Position numbers and translations under genes: made by a program. A stretch of DNA of 64,000 bases from JADFRG01 sp036986135 (GTDB taxonomy: Bacteria > Chloroflexota > Anaerolineae > Anaerolineales > E44-bin32). Each line of letters begins with the position of its first letter. The first letter of the stretch is position 1. The stretch spans positions 62,001 to 126,000 of the forward strand of contig BTQZ01000002.1 in the NCBI GenBank assembly GCA_036986135.1, read 5' to 3'. The notes under the pieces are model-generated. The model did not search any database and was not told the origin of the DNA. It saw only the letters and a list, made by a program, of their open reading frames with translations. Shown here in pieces: positions 17,354 to 25,713 of the stretch.

Positions 17354-17379
17354 ATTATACTTGGGCGCCATGCTACAAT
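17354..17379. promoter_or_regulatory. Compact divergent promoter pair (solute-binding lipoprotein / uvrC)
   Basis: Only 43 bp separate the two divergent start codons. A minus-strand TATAAT (17354-17359) ends 8 bases from ATG 17345. A plus-strand TGC-TACAAT (hexamer 17374-17379) ends 9 bases before ATG 17389. Each -35 region must overlap the other promoter. Confidence 0.6.
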
Positions 17380-17388
17380 CGCGCCGAC

Positions 17389-19236
17389 ATGCCCGAAGTC
17401 ATGCTTGAAGGGATCCCCGCCAAGCCCGGCTGCTATCTCATGAAGGATAAGGCAGGTCGGGTGATCTATGTCGGCAAGGCGGTTAATCTCCGCAGCCGCG
17501 TTCGCTCCTACTTTCACGCTTCAGCCGCACAGGATCGGAAGACGACGATTCTCGTTGCGCGCATAGCGGATATCGAGTGGATCGTCGTCGATTCGGAGCT
17601 CGAGGCCTTGATTCTCGAGATGAATCTGATCAAACGGCACAAGCCGAAGTACAACGTGCGCCTCAAGGACGACAAACGCTATCCTTATGTCAAGGTGCAC
17701 TGGGCGGATCCCTTCCCGAAAGTCACAATGACCCGTCGCATTGCCAACGACGGCGGCCGCTACTACGGCCCCTATACCAGTGTGTGGGCTGTGCATCAGA
17801 CCCTGGATGTCTTGCGGAAAATCTTCCCCTATCTGACCTGCGATCGAGTCATCACCGGTGAGGATCTGAGGGCCTGCCTGTACTATGACATCAGGCTTTG
17901 CATGGCGCCTTGTATCGGCGTCGTTAACCGGACGGGCTATCGGGCGATGATTGCAGATCTATGCAGGTTTCTCGAGGGGCAAACGGAACCTATCCTTGAG
18001 CGGCTTGAGAACGAGATGGAGCGCGCTTCGGCCGCGACGGAATACGAGCGTGCGGCGGCCATCCGCGATCAGCTGACCGCTATCGAGAAAGTGGTGGAAG
18101 GCCAAAAGGTCGTTTCCAAAGATAAGATGGATTCAGACGTGATTGCCTTCGCCAGGGACGATCGAAATGCCTGCGTCCAAGTCTTCTTCATTCGACGTGG
18201 AAAGATGATTGGCCGGGAGTACTTCGTATTGGAGGGAACGAGCAAGGCCAATGATGAAGAAGTCGTGCGAGCCTTTGTGAAGCAGTTCTACGCCAATTCG
18301 GCGACCCTCCCGCAACGAGTGCTGCTCCCGCTGGAAATCGAGGAAGCCACTATCATAGAAAGCTGGTTGAATCGTCGGAGTGAGCATCGTAAAGTCAAGA
18401 TCACGGTGCCGCGACGAGGGGTGAAGAAGGAGTTGGTGGCGATGGCGGCCGACAATGCGGCCGAAACGCTGACCATGCTCAGGGCACAATGGGAGGCCGA
18501 TCGAAGCAAGCATGTACAGGCGCTCTCAGAGTTGAAGGAAGTACTGAGCCTGCCACGGCCGCCCAACCGGATTGAAGGCTACGATATCTCGAATCTTCAA
18601 GGCACTGCCGCAGCCGGATCTATGGTAGTTTTCGAGCAGGGTTCGCCGAACAAGTCACTGTATCGCAAGTACACCATCAAGTCCGTTCAGGGTCAGGATG
18701 ATTTCGCGAGCATGGAGGAGCTGCTGAATCGCCGGTTTCGCAGATGGGAGCTCTCCCAAGAGGCTGTGAAGGCCCCCGGGGCCAAGCTCGATCGTGCATT
18801 CGGCTTTTTGCCCGATCTAGTATTGATCGACGGTGGCAAGGGCCAGCTCAGGAGAGCGGCCGATGTGCTAAGGTCCTTTGGCTTGGCAGACCAGGTTCCC
18901 ATCGTGAGTTTGGCCAAGCGGCATGAAGAGTTGTACCGACTGAATCGCCCTGACCCGGTCATCCTGCCCAGGAACTCCCAAGCTCTGTTTCTGGTCCAGA
19001 GAGTACGTGATGAATCCCATCGCTTCGCGCTCAGTCACCACCGGTCACAGCGAAGGCGGAGCGGGCTTACTTCGCGGCTTGATACGATCCAGGGGATCGG
19101 CCCCGCACGCCGGAAGGCACTCCTGCAGGCCTTCGGCGATCTGGAAGGAATACGTTTAGCGGATGTGGAGGAGATCGAAACCGTTCGCGGCATCAATCGG
19201 GAGCTGGCGAAGCGGGTAAAATCCGAGATCGCCTAA
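17389..19236 (+). CDS. uvrC: Excinuclease ABC subunit C
   Basis: A 615-residue UvrC, the subunit of nucleotide excision repair that makes both incisions beside a lesion. Visible are the N-terminal GIY-YIG nuclease (KPGCYLMKDKAGRVIYVGKA), the UVR motif helix pair (EYERAAAIRDQLTAIEKVV), the RNase H-like C-terminal nuclease (EGYDISNLQGTAAAGSMVVF, PDLVLIDGGKGQ) and a C-terminal helix-hairpin-helix (IQGIGPARRKALLQAFG). ATG 17389 is preferred over upstream in-frame codons because it follows a TACAAT box by nine bases and begins exactly with the GIY-YIG domain. No LexA-type box is evident in its promoter. Confidence 0.97.
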   Translation: MPEVMLEGIPAKPGCYLMKDKAGRVIYVGKAVNLRSRVRSYFHASAAQDRKTTILVARIADIEWIVVDSELEALILEMNLIKRHKPKYNVRLKDDKRYPYVKVHWADPFPKVTMTRRIANDGGRYYGPYTSVWAVHQTLDVLRKIFPYLTCDRVITGEDLRACLYYDIRLCMAPCIGVVNRTGYRAMIADLCRFLEGQTEPILERLENEMERASAATEYERAAAIRDQLTAIEKVVEGQKVVSKDKMDSDVIAFARDDRNACVQVFFIRRGKMIGREYFVLEGTSKANDEEVVRAFVKQFYANSATLPQRVLLPLEIEEATIIESWLNRRSEHRKVKITVPRRGVKKELVAMAADNAAETLTMLRAQWEADRSKHVQALSELKEVLSLPRPPNRIEGYDISNLQGTAAAGSMVVFEQGSPNKSLYRKYTIKSVQGQDDFASMEELLNRRFRRWELSQEAVKAPGAKLDRAFGFLPDLVLIDGGKGQLRRAADVLRSFGLADQVPIVSLAKRHEELYRLNRPDPVILPRNSQALFLVQRVRDESHRFALSHHRSQRRRSGLTSRLDTIQGIGPARRKALLQAFGDLEGIRLADVEEIETVRGINRELAKRVKSEIA

Positions 19237-19272
19237 TCGAACCACGTTCGGGGGAGGCAAACACCGGATCAA

Positions 19273-19641
19273 ATGAGACAAGCCTGGATCATTGACGACG
19301 ACGACGAAATGAGCCATGCCGTGCGGCTTATGCTGGAGCTGCTGGAATTCCAGGTGCGCACCCATCGGGAGGCTCGCCGAGCAGCCCAAGTGCTGCTCGC
19401 AGGCGAACGTCCCGATCTGATCGTACTGGACATCAACATGCCGGAAGTGACCGGCATGGATTTCCTGGAGTTTCTCGGTATGCGCACCGAATTGAAGGAT
19501 CTCCCGGTGATCATGCTCTCCACAGAAGCCTCGGATGTGCGAGTGGATGAGGCCATGAAATTGGGGGCTAAGGGCTTCGTATCAAAACCGGTCACCATCG
19601 AGGAATTGGAGACGGTGATCGCGAAAGTATTCCCAGCATAG
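19273..19641 (+). CDS. Single-domain CheY-like response regulator
   Basis: A 122-residue stand-alone receiver domain. The acidic pocket is DDD at 8-10, the phospho-acceptor is D53 in VLDINMPEVTG, and there is a conserved Ser/Thr in IMLSTEAS and Lys in FVSKPV. No output domain and no neighbouring kinase are present, so it presumably acts by protein contact in a phosphorelay. A GGGGAGG Shine-Dalgarno lies about 18 bases upstream of the ATG. Confidence 0.9.
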   Translation: MRQAWIIDDDDEMSHAVRLMLELLEFQVRTHREARRAAQVLLAGERPDLIVLDINMPEVTGMDFLEFLGMRTELKDLPVIMLSTEASDVRVDEAMKLGAKGFVSKPVTIEELETVIAKVFPA

Positions 19642-19669
19642 CGAAAATACACTCAAGGAGGAGGTAGCA

Positions 19670-20089
19670 ATGCCGGTTAGACACGCCTCTGCCACATGGC
19701 ACGGCAGCATCCAGGAGGGCCATGGGCATATACAGTTCGGCGATTACGAGGGTTCGTATTCGGTTCCCTCACGATTCGAGGAAGGGGACGGGACGAACCC
19801 CGAGGAGTTGCTCGGAGCGGCCCATGCCGGGTGTTTCTCTATGGCGCTGTCCTCAAACTTGAGCGCCGCGGGCCATCCACCAAGCGCCGTCCAAACCTCC
19901 GCTCAAGTGCACATCGACAAGCTAAAAACGGGCTGGGCCGTGACACGTGTGCATCTCGTTACTAAGGTAGAAGCCGCAGGTCTCGAGGCTGGGGCCTTCC
20001 AGAAATTCGCGGAGAAGGCCAAGTCAACATGCCCCATCTCGCGCGCACTGGCGGGGGTCGAGATCACGATGGAGGCCAGCCTGTCCTGA
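19670..20089 (+). CDS. osmC: OsmC-family peroxiredoxin
   Basis: A 139-residue thiol peroxidase that reduces organic hydroperoxides. The two reactive cysteines are C55 (AAHAGCFSMAL) and C121 (STCPISRAL), as in OsmC rather than Ohr. The N-terminal strand pair (ASATWHGSIQEGHGH) fits the subfamily. A strong GGAGGAGGT Shine-Dalgarno precedes the ATG. The stop codon lies inside the first unit of a 23-bp tandem repeat. Confidence 0.93.
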   Translation: MPVRHASATWHGSIQEGHGHIQFGDYEGSYSVPSRFEEGDGTNPEELLGAAHAGCFSMALSSNLSAAGHPPSAVQTSAQVHIDKLKTGWAVTRVHLVTKVEAAGLEAGAFQKFAEKAKSTCPISRALAGVEITMEASLS

Positions 20090-20157
20090 TGGTCTCGCAG
20101 GGCTTGTCCTGATGGTCTCGCAGGGCTTGTCCTGATGGTCTCGCAGGGCTTGTCCGG
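20082..20157 (+). repeat. 23-bp tandem repeat, about 3.3 copies
   Basis: Units start at 20082, 20105 and 20128, with a truncated, slightly diverged copy at 20151. The core reads TGTCCTGATGGTCTCGCAGG. The first unit contains the osmC stop codon. The array lies between convergent genes. Confidence 0.95.
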
Positions 20158-20180
20158 ATAAGCTTGCGGTCGGTCCCAAG

Positions 20181-21782
20181 CTATTTAAGATCTTGCTTGA
20201 GTTGCTCCTGCGGTCCATCTATGAGCAATCCCAGCCGAACGGCAGCCTCTTGAAGTTGGCGCCAGTGAAGGGGATCGACCACCACGCTATTGGACCCTAG
20301 CTGCTCCCTCAAATAGCGACCTGTGCTCGGCTCCTTCAACAGCAGGTCGAGTACCTGCGGGTCCTCCACGTGAAGGATGGCCTGCCGCTCAATTCTCGCC
20401 TCCATCCCGGCCCGCTCCCACCGCTCAAGTGCTTTGAGGACGCCTTCCGGCGTCCCTATCTCAGATAGAACTTTGCGAGCATGAGCGGCGGTCAGCCCAA
20501 GGTGCTCAGCGGCATGTAAAGATTGGGCCGTCAGCCGATAATAATAGGCGCCCCCATCCATCCGCTCCCATGAGCAAAGCCGGGCGAGCTGATAGCGCAG
20601 CGTGCGATCCGCTCCGCGCGCGATCCGTATGCGACCGTCGGGCCACGCCGCCGCCTCACCTTCCTTCGAGACGGTCACGTGCGCATCTGACCCCATGGCC
20701 GCTATGAGGCGAAAGGCGGACGGATCGTGGCCAATATCGGCAAGCCCCAGCCAAAGCATCGGGCCCGCGATCAAGTGTCTTAAGTATTGCCCCTCGACCT
20801 TGTCCCAGGCCTCAAAGCCATGCAAACTGCTGCCATCGTCGGCGAGTTGCAGATACCAACTATCGAATCCTCCGGCCGGGCGCATGAAGCCTGGTTCCAC
20901 AGCATGCACCGCCTCTACGAAACTGGATAGCGACCACCAGGTGTCGGCCGGGAGCGTGTCAATCAAGTCAAGCGCCGCGCGCCTGCCCGCCAGCGGATCG
21001 TTGGGCCAATCGCCGGTTGAGCTGAGTACGCCTGCAGTTTGGGAGAGATCGTTCCATTCGGTCGAGCTCTGCCAGGTTTCTTGGAGAAGCCTTAATGCTC
21101 GACCGCGAGGCATTTGCAGGAACTCGCGTATTCGCTCTGGGGATCCGATGACATCCGCTTCCTGCAACAGACCCTCTATCAAAGCCAGCGAATCCGGCTG
21201 TCGGAGGAAGTCCGATAACCATCTGCGATCCAACTCTCCTGCTCGACGGTGGGCGGCCAAAATTGTTGTCGCGTCGTCCACTGCATAGGCATTCGATGGG
21301 ATGATTTGTTTCGGAGGTGAGACGGGCTCCCCTAGCGGGCGACGCTCAGGGCGGCTCATCTCTGGCATCTTGTCCAACAGGTCGTCGGGGACGAAACCGT
21401 ATTCCTGGGGTCCGCGGGTGGAGTCGGCGAAGGCCTTTGCCATAAGCCCCCGATACCAGAGCATTTCCAAGGGAGAGGCCGGTTCCTTCCACGGCTCCAG
21501 GCGGTCTCTCTTGCCCGGACCCATTTCCCTTAGCGGGCCAAATTGGCGGACGAGCACCTCCATCGGAACCCGCCCTCCGCTCTCCAGTATGCATTCCAAG
21601 GCATGCCTTGCGTCCCCAGGCAGGGTCTCTAAGATCTCCGGGGTTCGATCCAGCATGGCGCTGGACAGGTTCTGAACCATTATGGAGTGGTGCTCATTTG
21701 GGAGTTCCAGTCCCCAGAGACGGGCGATAACCTTCAGGTGTCCCCGGTCGTGATCCTGGAGGGTCTGGGCGAGCATCTGCAC
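20181..21782 (-). CDS. Helicase-associated (XPB/Ssl2 N-terminal-like) domain protein without helicase motor
   Basis: A 533-residue protein. The C-terminal third (LRYQLARLCSWERMDGGAYY, LGLTAAHARKVLSEIGTP, and a region beginning ARIERQAILHVEDPQVLDLL) resembles the XPB/Ssl2 N-terminal-like family often found as stand-alone helicase-associated proteins in high-GC bacteria. The N-terminal part is helical and winged-helix-like (HALECILESGGRVPMEVLVRQFG). No Walker or other helicase motifs are present. The GTG at 21782 and an ATG at 21776 are both possible starts. It begins six bases after the lipid-kinase stop, so the two are co-transcribed. Confidence 0.55.
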   Translation of the reverse strand: MQMLAQTLQDHDRGHLKVIARLWGLELPNEHHSIMVQNLSSAMLDRTPEILETLPGDARHALECILESGGRVPMEVLVRQFGPLREMGPGKRDRLEPWKEPASPLEMLWYRGLMAKAFADSTRGPQEYGFVPDDLLDKMPEMSRPERRPLGEPVSPPKQIIPSNAYAVDDATTILAAHRRAGELDRRWLSDFLRQPDSLALIEGLLQEADVIGSPERIREFLQMPRGRALRLLQETWQSSTEWNDLSQTAGVLSSTGDWPNDPLAGRRAALDLIDTLPADTWWSLSSFVEAVHAVEPGFMRPAGGFDSWYLQLADDGSSLHGFEAWDKVEGQYLRHLIAGPMLWLGLADIGHDPSAFRLIAAMGSDAHVTVSKEGEAAAWPDGRIRIARGADRTLRYQLARLCSWERMDGGAYYYRLTAQSLHAAEHLGLTAAHARKVLSEIGTPEGVLKALERWERAGMEARIERQAILHVEDPQVLDLLLKEPSTGRYLREQLGSNSVVVDPLHWRQLQEAAVRLGLLIDGPQEQLKQDLK

Positions 21783-21788
21783 CGCAGC

Positions 21789-22703
21789 TCAGACGATGAG
21801 ATGGATAGCTTCGGGGAGCACCTGCACGGTGAGCTCACGCACGTCGTTCGTAGCGTTGGCGAAGATCTCTCCGTCCGTGTGAATGAGCAGTGGATGATCC
21901 GCTTCGAGCTCAAGCTCCCGGAATCGCCCAATGTGGACTTCCTTGAAGCGTCCGTGCGTGCCGCGCATGAATTCAGGGATCATGCGAAACATCCTGGGGC
22001 GCGATACCCACTCCACCATCGCATAATCGAGCACGCCGTCATCCGGCAGGGCGTCCGGTGCAAGGATGAAACCGCCCCCCTCGCGCCGACCATTGCAGAA
22101 GGTAATCAGAAGGAACTCGTTCTCGATCTCTTCCGAGTCGGTGTGGATCTTGAAATGGGGAGCATGGTGATCTCGAAGTATGGTCTTCACCGCGGCCACG
22201 AAATACATGGGAGTGCCCTGGAGACGAGTGATGGTATGGGAATTGATGACCGCGGCTGCGTCAAATCCGATACCGAGGGAGTTGTCCCAGTACTCGGTGC
22301 GGCCTGACCCGTCTCGCACCATTCCGATATCCAGGCCTCTCGGTTCCCCGGAAAAGGCTCGCAGGATTGCCACGGTAGGATCAGATTCAAGCCCGACATT
22401 GGCGCAGAAATCGTTCCCATTTCCTATGGGTACCGCGGCCAGCAAGGGACGGATTTCGGAACTAACCTGCATCAACCCATTGATGACCTCGTGCACCGTG
22501 CCATCGCCACCAACGGCCACCACGATGTCAAAGCCGTCTTGGGCTGCTTCCAAGGCCAGCTCTGTCGCATGAGTGGGGTACTCGGTGCCGGTCCATTCCG
22601 CGCCTCCCATATGTTCGATCGTCGCCTGCAGTGAGGAGGCAATCCGCCATCCACGCCCATTGTCGGCGTGATGGTTAAAGATTAGCTTTACGCGGCGATC
22701 CAC
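21789..22703 (-). CDS. Diacylglycerol/lipid kinase family protein
   Basis: A 304-residue DAGK catalytic-domain protein of the YegS/DgkB type, phosphorylating diacylglycerol or a related lipid. Signature motifs are KLIFNHHADNGRG at the N-terminus, VVAVGGDGTVHEVINGL, and AAVPIGNGNDFCANVGL. GTG start with AAAGGA about nine bases upstream. A minus-strand TATAAT lies at 22749-22754. It is the first gene of a two-gene unit with the helicase-associated protein. Confidence 0.9.
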   Translation of the reverse strand: MDRRVKLIFNHHADNGRGWRIASSLQATIEHMGGAEWTGTEYPTHATELALEAAQDGFDIVVAVGGDGTVHEVINGLMQVSSEIRPLLAAVPIGNGNDFCANVGLESDPTVAILRAFSGEPRGLDIGMVRDGSGRTEYWDNSLGIGFDAAAVINSHTITRLQGTPMYFVAAVKTILRDHHAPHFKIHTDSEEIENEFLLITFCNGRREGGGFILAPDALPDDGVLDYAMVEWVSRPRMFRMIPEFMRGTHGRFKEVHIGRFRELELEADHPLLIHTDGEIFANATNDVRELTVQVLPEAIHLIV

Positions 22704-22748
22704 TCGTTCAACTGTCCTTTGAAGGCTGCAATTGGGACGATGGAAGCG

Positions 22749-22754
22749 ATTATA
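22749..22754 (-). promoter_or_regulatory. -10 box of the lipid-kinase gene
   Basis: A perfect TATAAT on the minus strand lies 45 bases before the GTG at 22703, leaving room for a normal leader with a Shine-Dalgarno. Confidence 0.45.
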
Positions 22755-22857
22755 GCCGATGCGCGAACCACTCCTTTATGCGCACGACTCACGCCCGGAA
22801 CTGACGGCATGCCTGATCACAGCCCCTCAGTAGTACCTTTTTTAAGCGTAATGTGGA

Positions 22858-22886
22858 TTGACTCTTAAGCCGAGTCTGCGTAGAGT
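22858..22886 (+). promoter_or_regulatory. Consensus sigma-70 promoter in the 470-bp gap
   Basis: TTGACT (22858-22863), a 17-base spacer, then TAGAGT (22881-22886). It points into a region with no credible open reading frame. Confidence 0.55.
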
Positions 22887-22892
22887 CAGGGC

Positions 22893-23173
22893 AGTAGGAG
22901 CCTCAGGCCACCTAAGGACTGCTATACCCCCGTCGGCCGTGGCGCTACTCTGACCAAACAGCCCAAGCCATTCAGTGGGTGGCGAAGGGAAAGTAGTACG
23001 CCGGTCGGTCGGAGTTCCGCCCTTCCCTGCGGCGAACAGATGTGGGGCCTTCCGGTAAGAGCGGCAGTGCCGGCCGTCCGGCGGATTGGCAGGGGGCTCT
23101 GCTACTTTAAACAACCCCAATAACCCACACGAGATTCGAGCAAGTAGGAAACATACGCGCGGCTGTCGAGCCG
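22893..23173 (+). ncRNA. Candidate structured non-coding RNA, unidentified
   Basis: A gene-free stretch of about 280 bases follows a consensus promoter and has no plausible protein. It is rich in short inverted repeats, ending with a perfect hairpin GCGGCT-GTCG-AGCCGC (23159-23174) that touches the stop codon of the convergent MFS gene. Some strings recall RNase P RNA (GGTAAGAGC at 23054, GAGCAAG at 23138, AGGACCCGG near 23209), but the universal GAGGAAAGTCC box and its P4 pairing are missing. I therefore do not call it rnpB. The 3' end is unknown and may extend antisense into the MFS gene. Confidence 0.3.
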
Positions 23174-24922
23174 CTAGGAGGACGTACCTAGATCGGATCC
23201 TCGGCCCAGGACCCGGTATGCGGTCGAGCCTTCACTTGTTCCGTCGGCTTCAAAGCCAAATTGGTGATGGGCCGGCTCTAGATATTCGTGGGTGCGTTCG
23301 CTGATCCACAATTCCCCATCTGCAGCACGACTTTGCAGCCTGCGCGCGGTTCTCACCAAATCTCCGGTGATTGTGAGTTCTTGCCCGATCCTGATGCCTT
23401 GGCCCAGCGCGCGATCCGGGAGGTGGGGTCCTACAGTGACCTCCCCGGTGTCGATCCCGATGCCGATGCCTGGCGCAGGGAGATCAGGGCCTCCGTCGGC
23501 CGATTCGACATGCTCAAGCAGCGCTAGCGCAGCGTGGGTCGCGAGCAGGGCGCTCACTTGAGGAGGTGCGCGGTTCGGAGAAACCCCAAAGGTTGCGGTC
23601 AATGCCGATTGCTCTGCGAGACCTACGGTTCCTCCGTGTTGCTGAACAATCTCCGCGCTCTCTGTGAGAAGGGATTCATCAACCGATGCGGAAAATCTCG
23701 CATGCAGTACCGAGACTTTCTCAGCGGACCCGATGGTCGGAAGCGTATCCGCTTCACCGGCCGACGACCGTCGTTTGGAGCTCGCCGGCAAACGCAGCTT
23801 GAACCAGGCCGGTAGGATAAGCAGAGACCCGATCGCGACCGAGACCAAAAATGGAAAGCGCGGCCCGAAGAGCTCCCAAATCTGGCTTCCGATCCAGGGA
23901 GACGGGAGAGAGAAGATGCTGATTGAAGTCGCAAACAGGCCATATGCGACTCCCCTCAGGTGTTGGGGGACCGCTTTCGAGATGAGCGAGCTTCCTGAAG
24001 GGGCAAATAACCCGAAGCCGATTCCCTGCAGAGCGAACGAGATCGTGAATCCCAGCACATCGCCCGAGATCGCAAGCACCAATCGCGATCCGACGCCGGC
24101 GAGTAAGGCCAACGCGACGACCGTTCGTTCGCTGGTCCGGTCGACCAGCCATCCCGCCGGATAGAGCGTGAGCAGAAGAGCCAGCCCGTAAATCCCGTCC
24201 ATGAAACCGATGCTCTCCAGACGAATCCCCTGGACGTCGGTCAGGTATACAGGGATTAAATCGATCGATAGCCTCATGGCGATATCGCGTACTCCATCGA
24301 TGATCAAAACCCAGGCGATTACGCCGCCTGCGACAAACAAGGCCCACATCTGAGCAAAGGAGCTTTTGAAGGATTCCCAAGACACCTTTTGGCTTGAGAG
24401 CTTTAGGGAGGGGGCCGTACGCAAAAGGAAGAAGAAGATGGCGGCCGCAACTGCAAAGGCAACCATTGCGACCCCGAACATGAATTGGAATCCAACCGCG
24501 GCTGCCAGCACACCGCCGACCATCGGGGCGACGACGCCCGATCCGCGATAAACAGATTGCGAAACCCCGAACATCCGTCCTCGAGACGGTTCCGGAGTGA
24601 TATCGGCGATGTAGGCGGCGAAAGCCGGGATCGTTAGCGAGGAAGTGATGGCCATCAACGCCGGAGCTAGCAGCGCGGCTTCCCAGGTTGGGGCAAGCGC
24701 GTAGACGGTGAAAGTCAGCACACCCGTCACGCTCCCGATAAGAATTACCTGCAAGCGACCAACGACATCCGATAACCAACCGCCCAGAAGCTTTACCAGG
24801 ATGGGGAAGATCATGGAGATGGTAAAGAACAATCCCAATTGAGTGATGCTGGCGCCTAGCTCCCGGATGTAGACCGGAATCAGCACAACCGGCATGGTGA
24901 CGGCGAAATTCGTCAGCGCCAT
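23174..24922 (-). CDS. MFS transporter fused to a degenerate class III cyclase-like domain
   Basis: A 582-residue fusion. Residues 1-390 form a major facilitator transporter with about 11-12 helices and the loop-2 motif GGWLSDVVGR. After a short Arg/Ser linker, residues about 405-575 resemble an adenylate/guanylate cyclase homology domain (ALTATFGVSP, GIGIDTGEVTVGP, VRTARRLQSRAADGELWISE). The two metal-binding aspartates and the usual FAD and GDA motifs are absent, so catalysis is unlikely and a sensory role is more plausible. No ATG/GTG/TTG exists upstream before a stop, yet the upstream frame continues a hydrophobic run (TLIFLIG), so a non-standard start or a truncated first helix is possible. 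Confidence 0.75.
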   Translation of the reverse strand: MALTNFAVTMPVVLIPVYIRELGASITQLGLFFTISMIFPILVKLLGGWLSDVVGRLQVILIGSVTGVLTFTVYALAPTWEAALLAPALMAITSSLTIPAFAAYIADITPEPSRGRMFGVSQSVYRGSGVVAPMVGGVLAAAVGFQFMFGVAMVAFAVAAAIFFFLLRTAPSLKLSSQKVSWESFKSSFAQMWALFVAGGVIAWVLIIDGVRDIAMRLSIDLIPVYLTDVQGIRLESIGFMDGIYGLALLLTLYPAGWLVDRTSERTVVALALLAGVGSRLVLAISGDVLGFTISFALQGIGFGLFAPSGSSLISKAVPQHLRGVAYGLFATSISIFSLPSPWIGSQIWELFGPRFPFLVSVAIGSLLILPAWFKLRLPASSKRRSSAGEADTLPTIGSAEKVSVLHARFSASVDESLLTESAEIVQQHGGTVGLAEQSALTATFGVSPNRAPPQVSALLATHAALALLEHVESADGGPDLPAPGIGIGIDTGEVTVGPHLPDRALGQGIRIGQELTITGDLVRTARRLQSRAADGELWISERTHEYLEPAHHQFGFEADGTSEGSTAYRVLGRGSDLGTSS

Positions 24923-25049
24923 GCCGATAAGAAAAATGAGCGTGGGTCGGTTGATTACCAGCTTGTCAGAAATGTCCCACCCCTGGCATCAATTCGACGG
25001 GGTACTCAGATCTTGGCAATCCCGTGTTGTTCTTCCAGGTGTAAGTGGT

Positions 25050-25664
25050 TCAGTTACCTATCAGGCGGTCCACCTCCGCTATGGCCTGATTACGGCTGCG
25101 GAATAGGACCGCGTGCATTCCGATCTCCGCGGCTGCGGAAATGTTGTTCTCAAGATCGTCGACGAATATCGCGCGGTCTGCTCGGACCTCCAGCCTATCG
25201 AGCGCAAGTCGGTATATTGCAGGATCTGGCTTCCTCAGACCGACCTCGGCCGAGATGACCAGATCATCAAATGCGTCGTCGATGCGCCAGTGACGCACAA
25301 GCTGCTCGCGAAGCTCGAGCCAAGCGTTCGAAATGAGTCCGGTCTGGAATTGCGCCCTCAATCCTCGGATATAGCCTACCAATTCCGGATCGAGGTCATC
25401 ACCCTGCCAGAAGTCCCGAGTCAGCTGCTGCCCTTCTTCTTGGCTTAGATCCAATTCCTGGCGCACCCATTCCCAAACCTCATGCGCGTGGATTTCACCC
25501 CGGGAAGCCTTCCGACCCATTTCTCCGCCAAAGATCAATCGATCCAGCTGGCGCGGCTCCATCCCCAAACGCTGCTCCCAACGCTCGCGCTTGGTTCGAT
25601 CTTCCGTACGCACGATGACGCCCCCTAGATCCCAGAAGACGGCTTCAATCATGGCTTCATGCAT
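25050..25664 (-). CDS. HAD-superfamily hydrolase
   Basis: A haloacid-dehalogenase-type phosphatase, about 204 residues from ATG 25664. Motif I is VFWDLGGVIV, with the nucleophilic Asp and the DLGGV variant common in YihX-like enzymes. Motif II is LISNAW, and motifs III/IV are GLRKPDPAIYRLAL and FVDDLENNISAA. Upstream in-frame GTG 25709 would add unrelated residues, and ATG 25652 is also possible. The substrate is unknown. It follows the GNAT gene on the same strand. Confidence 0.85.
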   Translation of the reverse strand: MHEAMIEAVFWDLGGVIVRTEDRTKRERWEQRLGMEPRQLDRLIFGGEMGRKASRGEIHAHEVWEWVRQELDLSQEEGQQLTRDFWQGDDLDPELVGYIRGLRAQFQTGLISNAWLELREQLVRHWRIDDAFDDLVISAEVGLRKPDPAIYRLALDRLEVRADRAIFVDDLENNISAAAEIGMHAVLFRSRNQAIAEVDRLIGN

Positions 25665-25713
25665 TCTCGTTGAAGTGTATCCGAAGGGACTCAAGCCATA
25701 CAAAGGCACAGTT

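Noticed and set aside
20082..20157. CRISPR-like array
   Set aside because: The units are directly adjacent without spacers and no cas genes are present, so it is a simple tandem repeat.
22842..23120. 92-residue minus-strand reading frame in the 470-bp gap
   Set aside because: No ribosome-binding site, and its composition is unlike neighbouring genes. It lies opposite a consensus plus-strand promoter.
22893..23223. RNase P RNA (rnpB)
   Set aside because: Some conserved-looking strings are in the right order, but the near-universal GAGGAAAGTCC box, a CCGGG partner for the 3' CCCGG (P4) and normal spacing are missing. Kept only as an unidentified RNA candidate.
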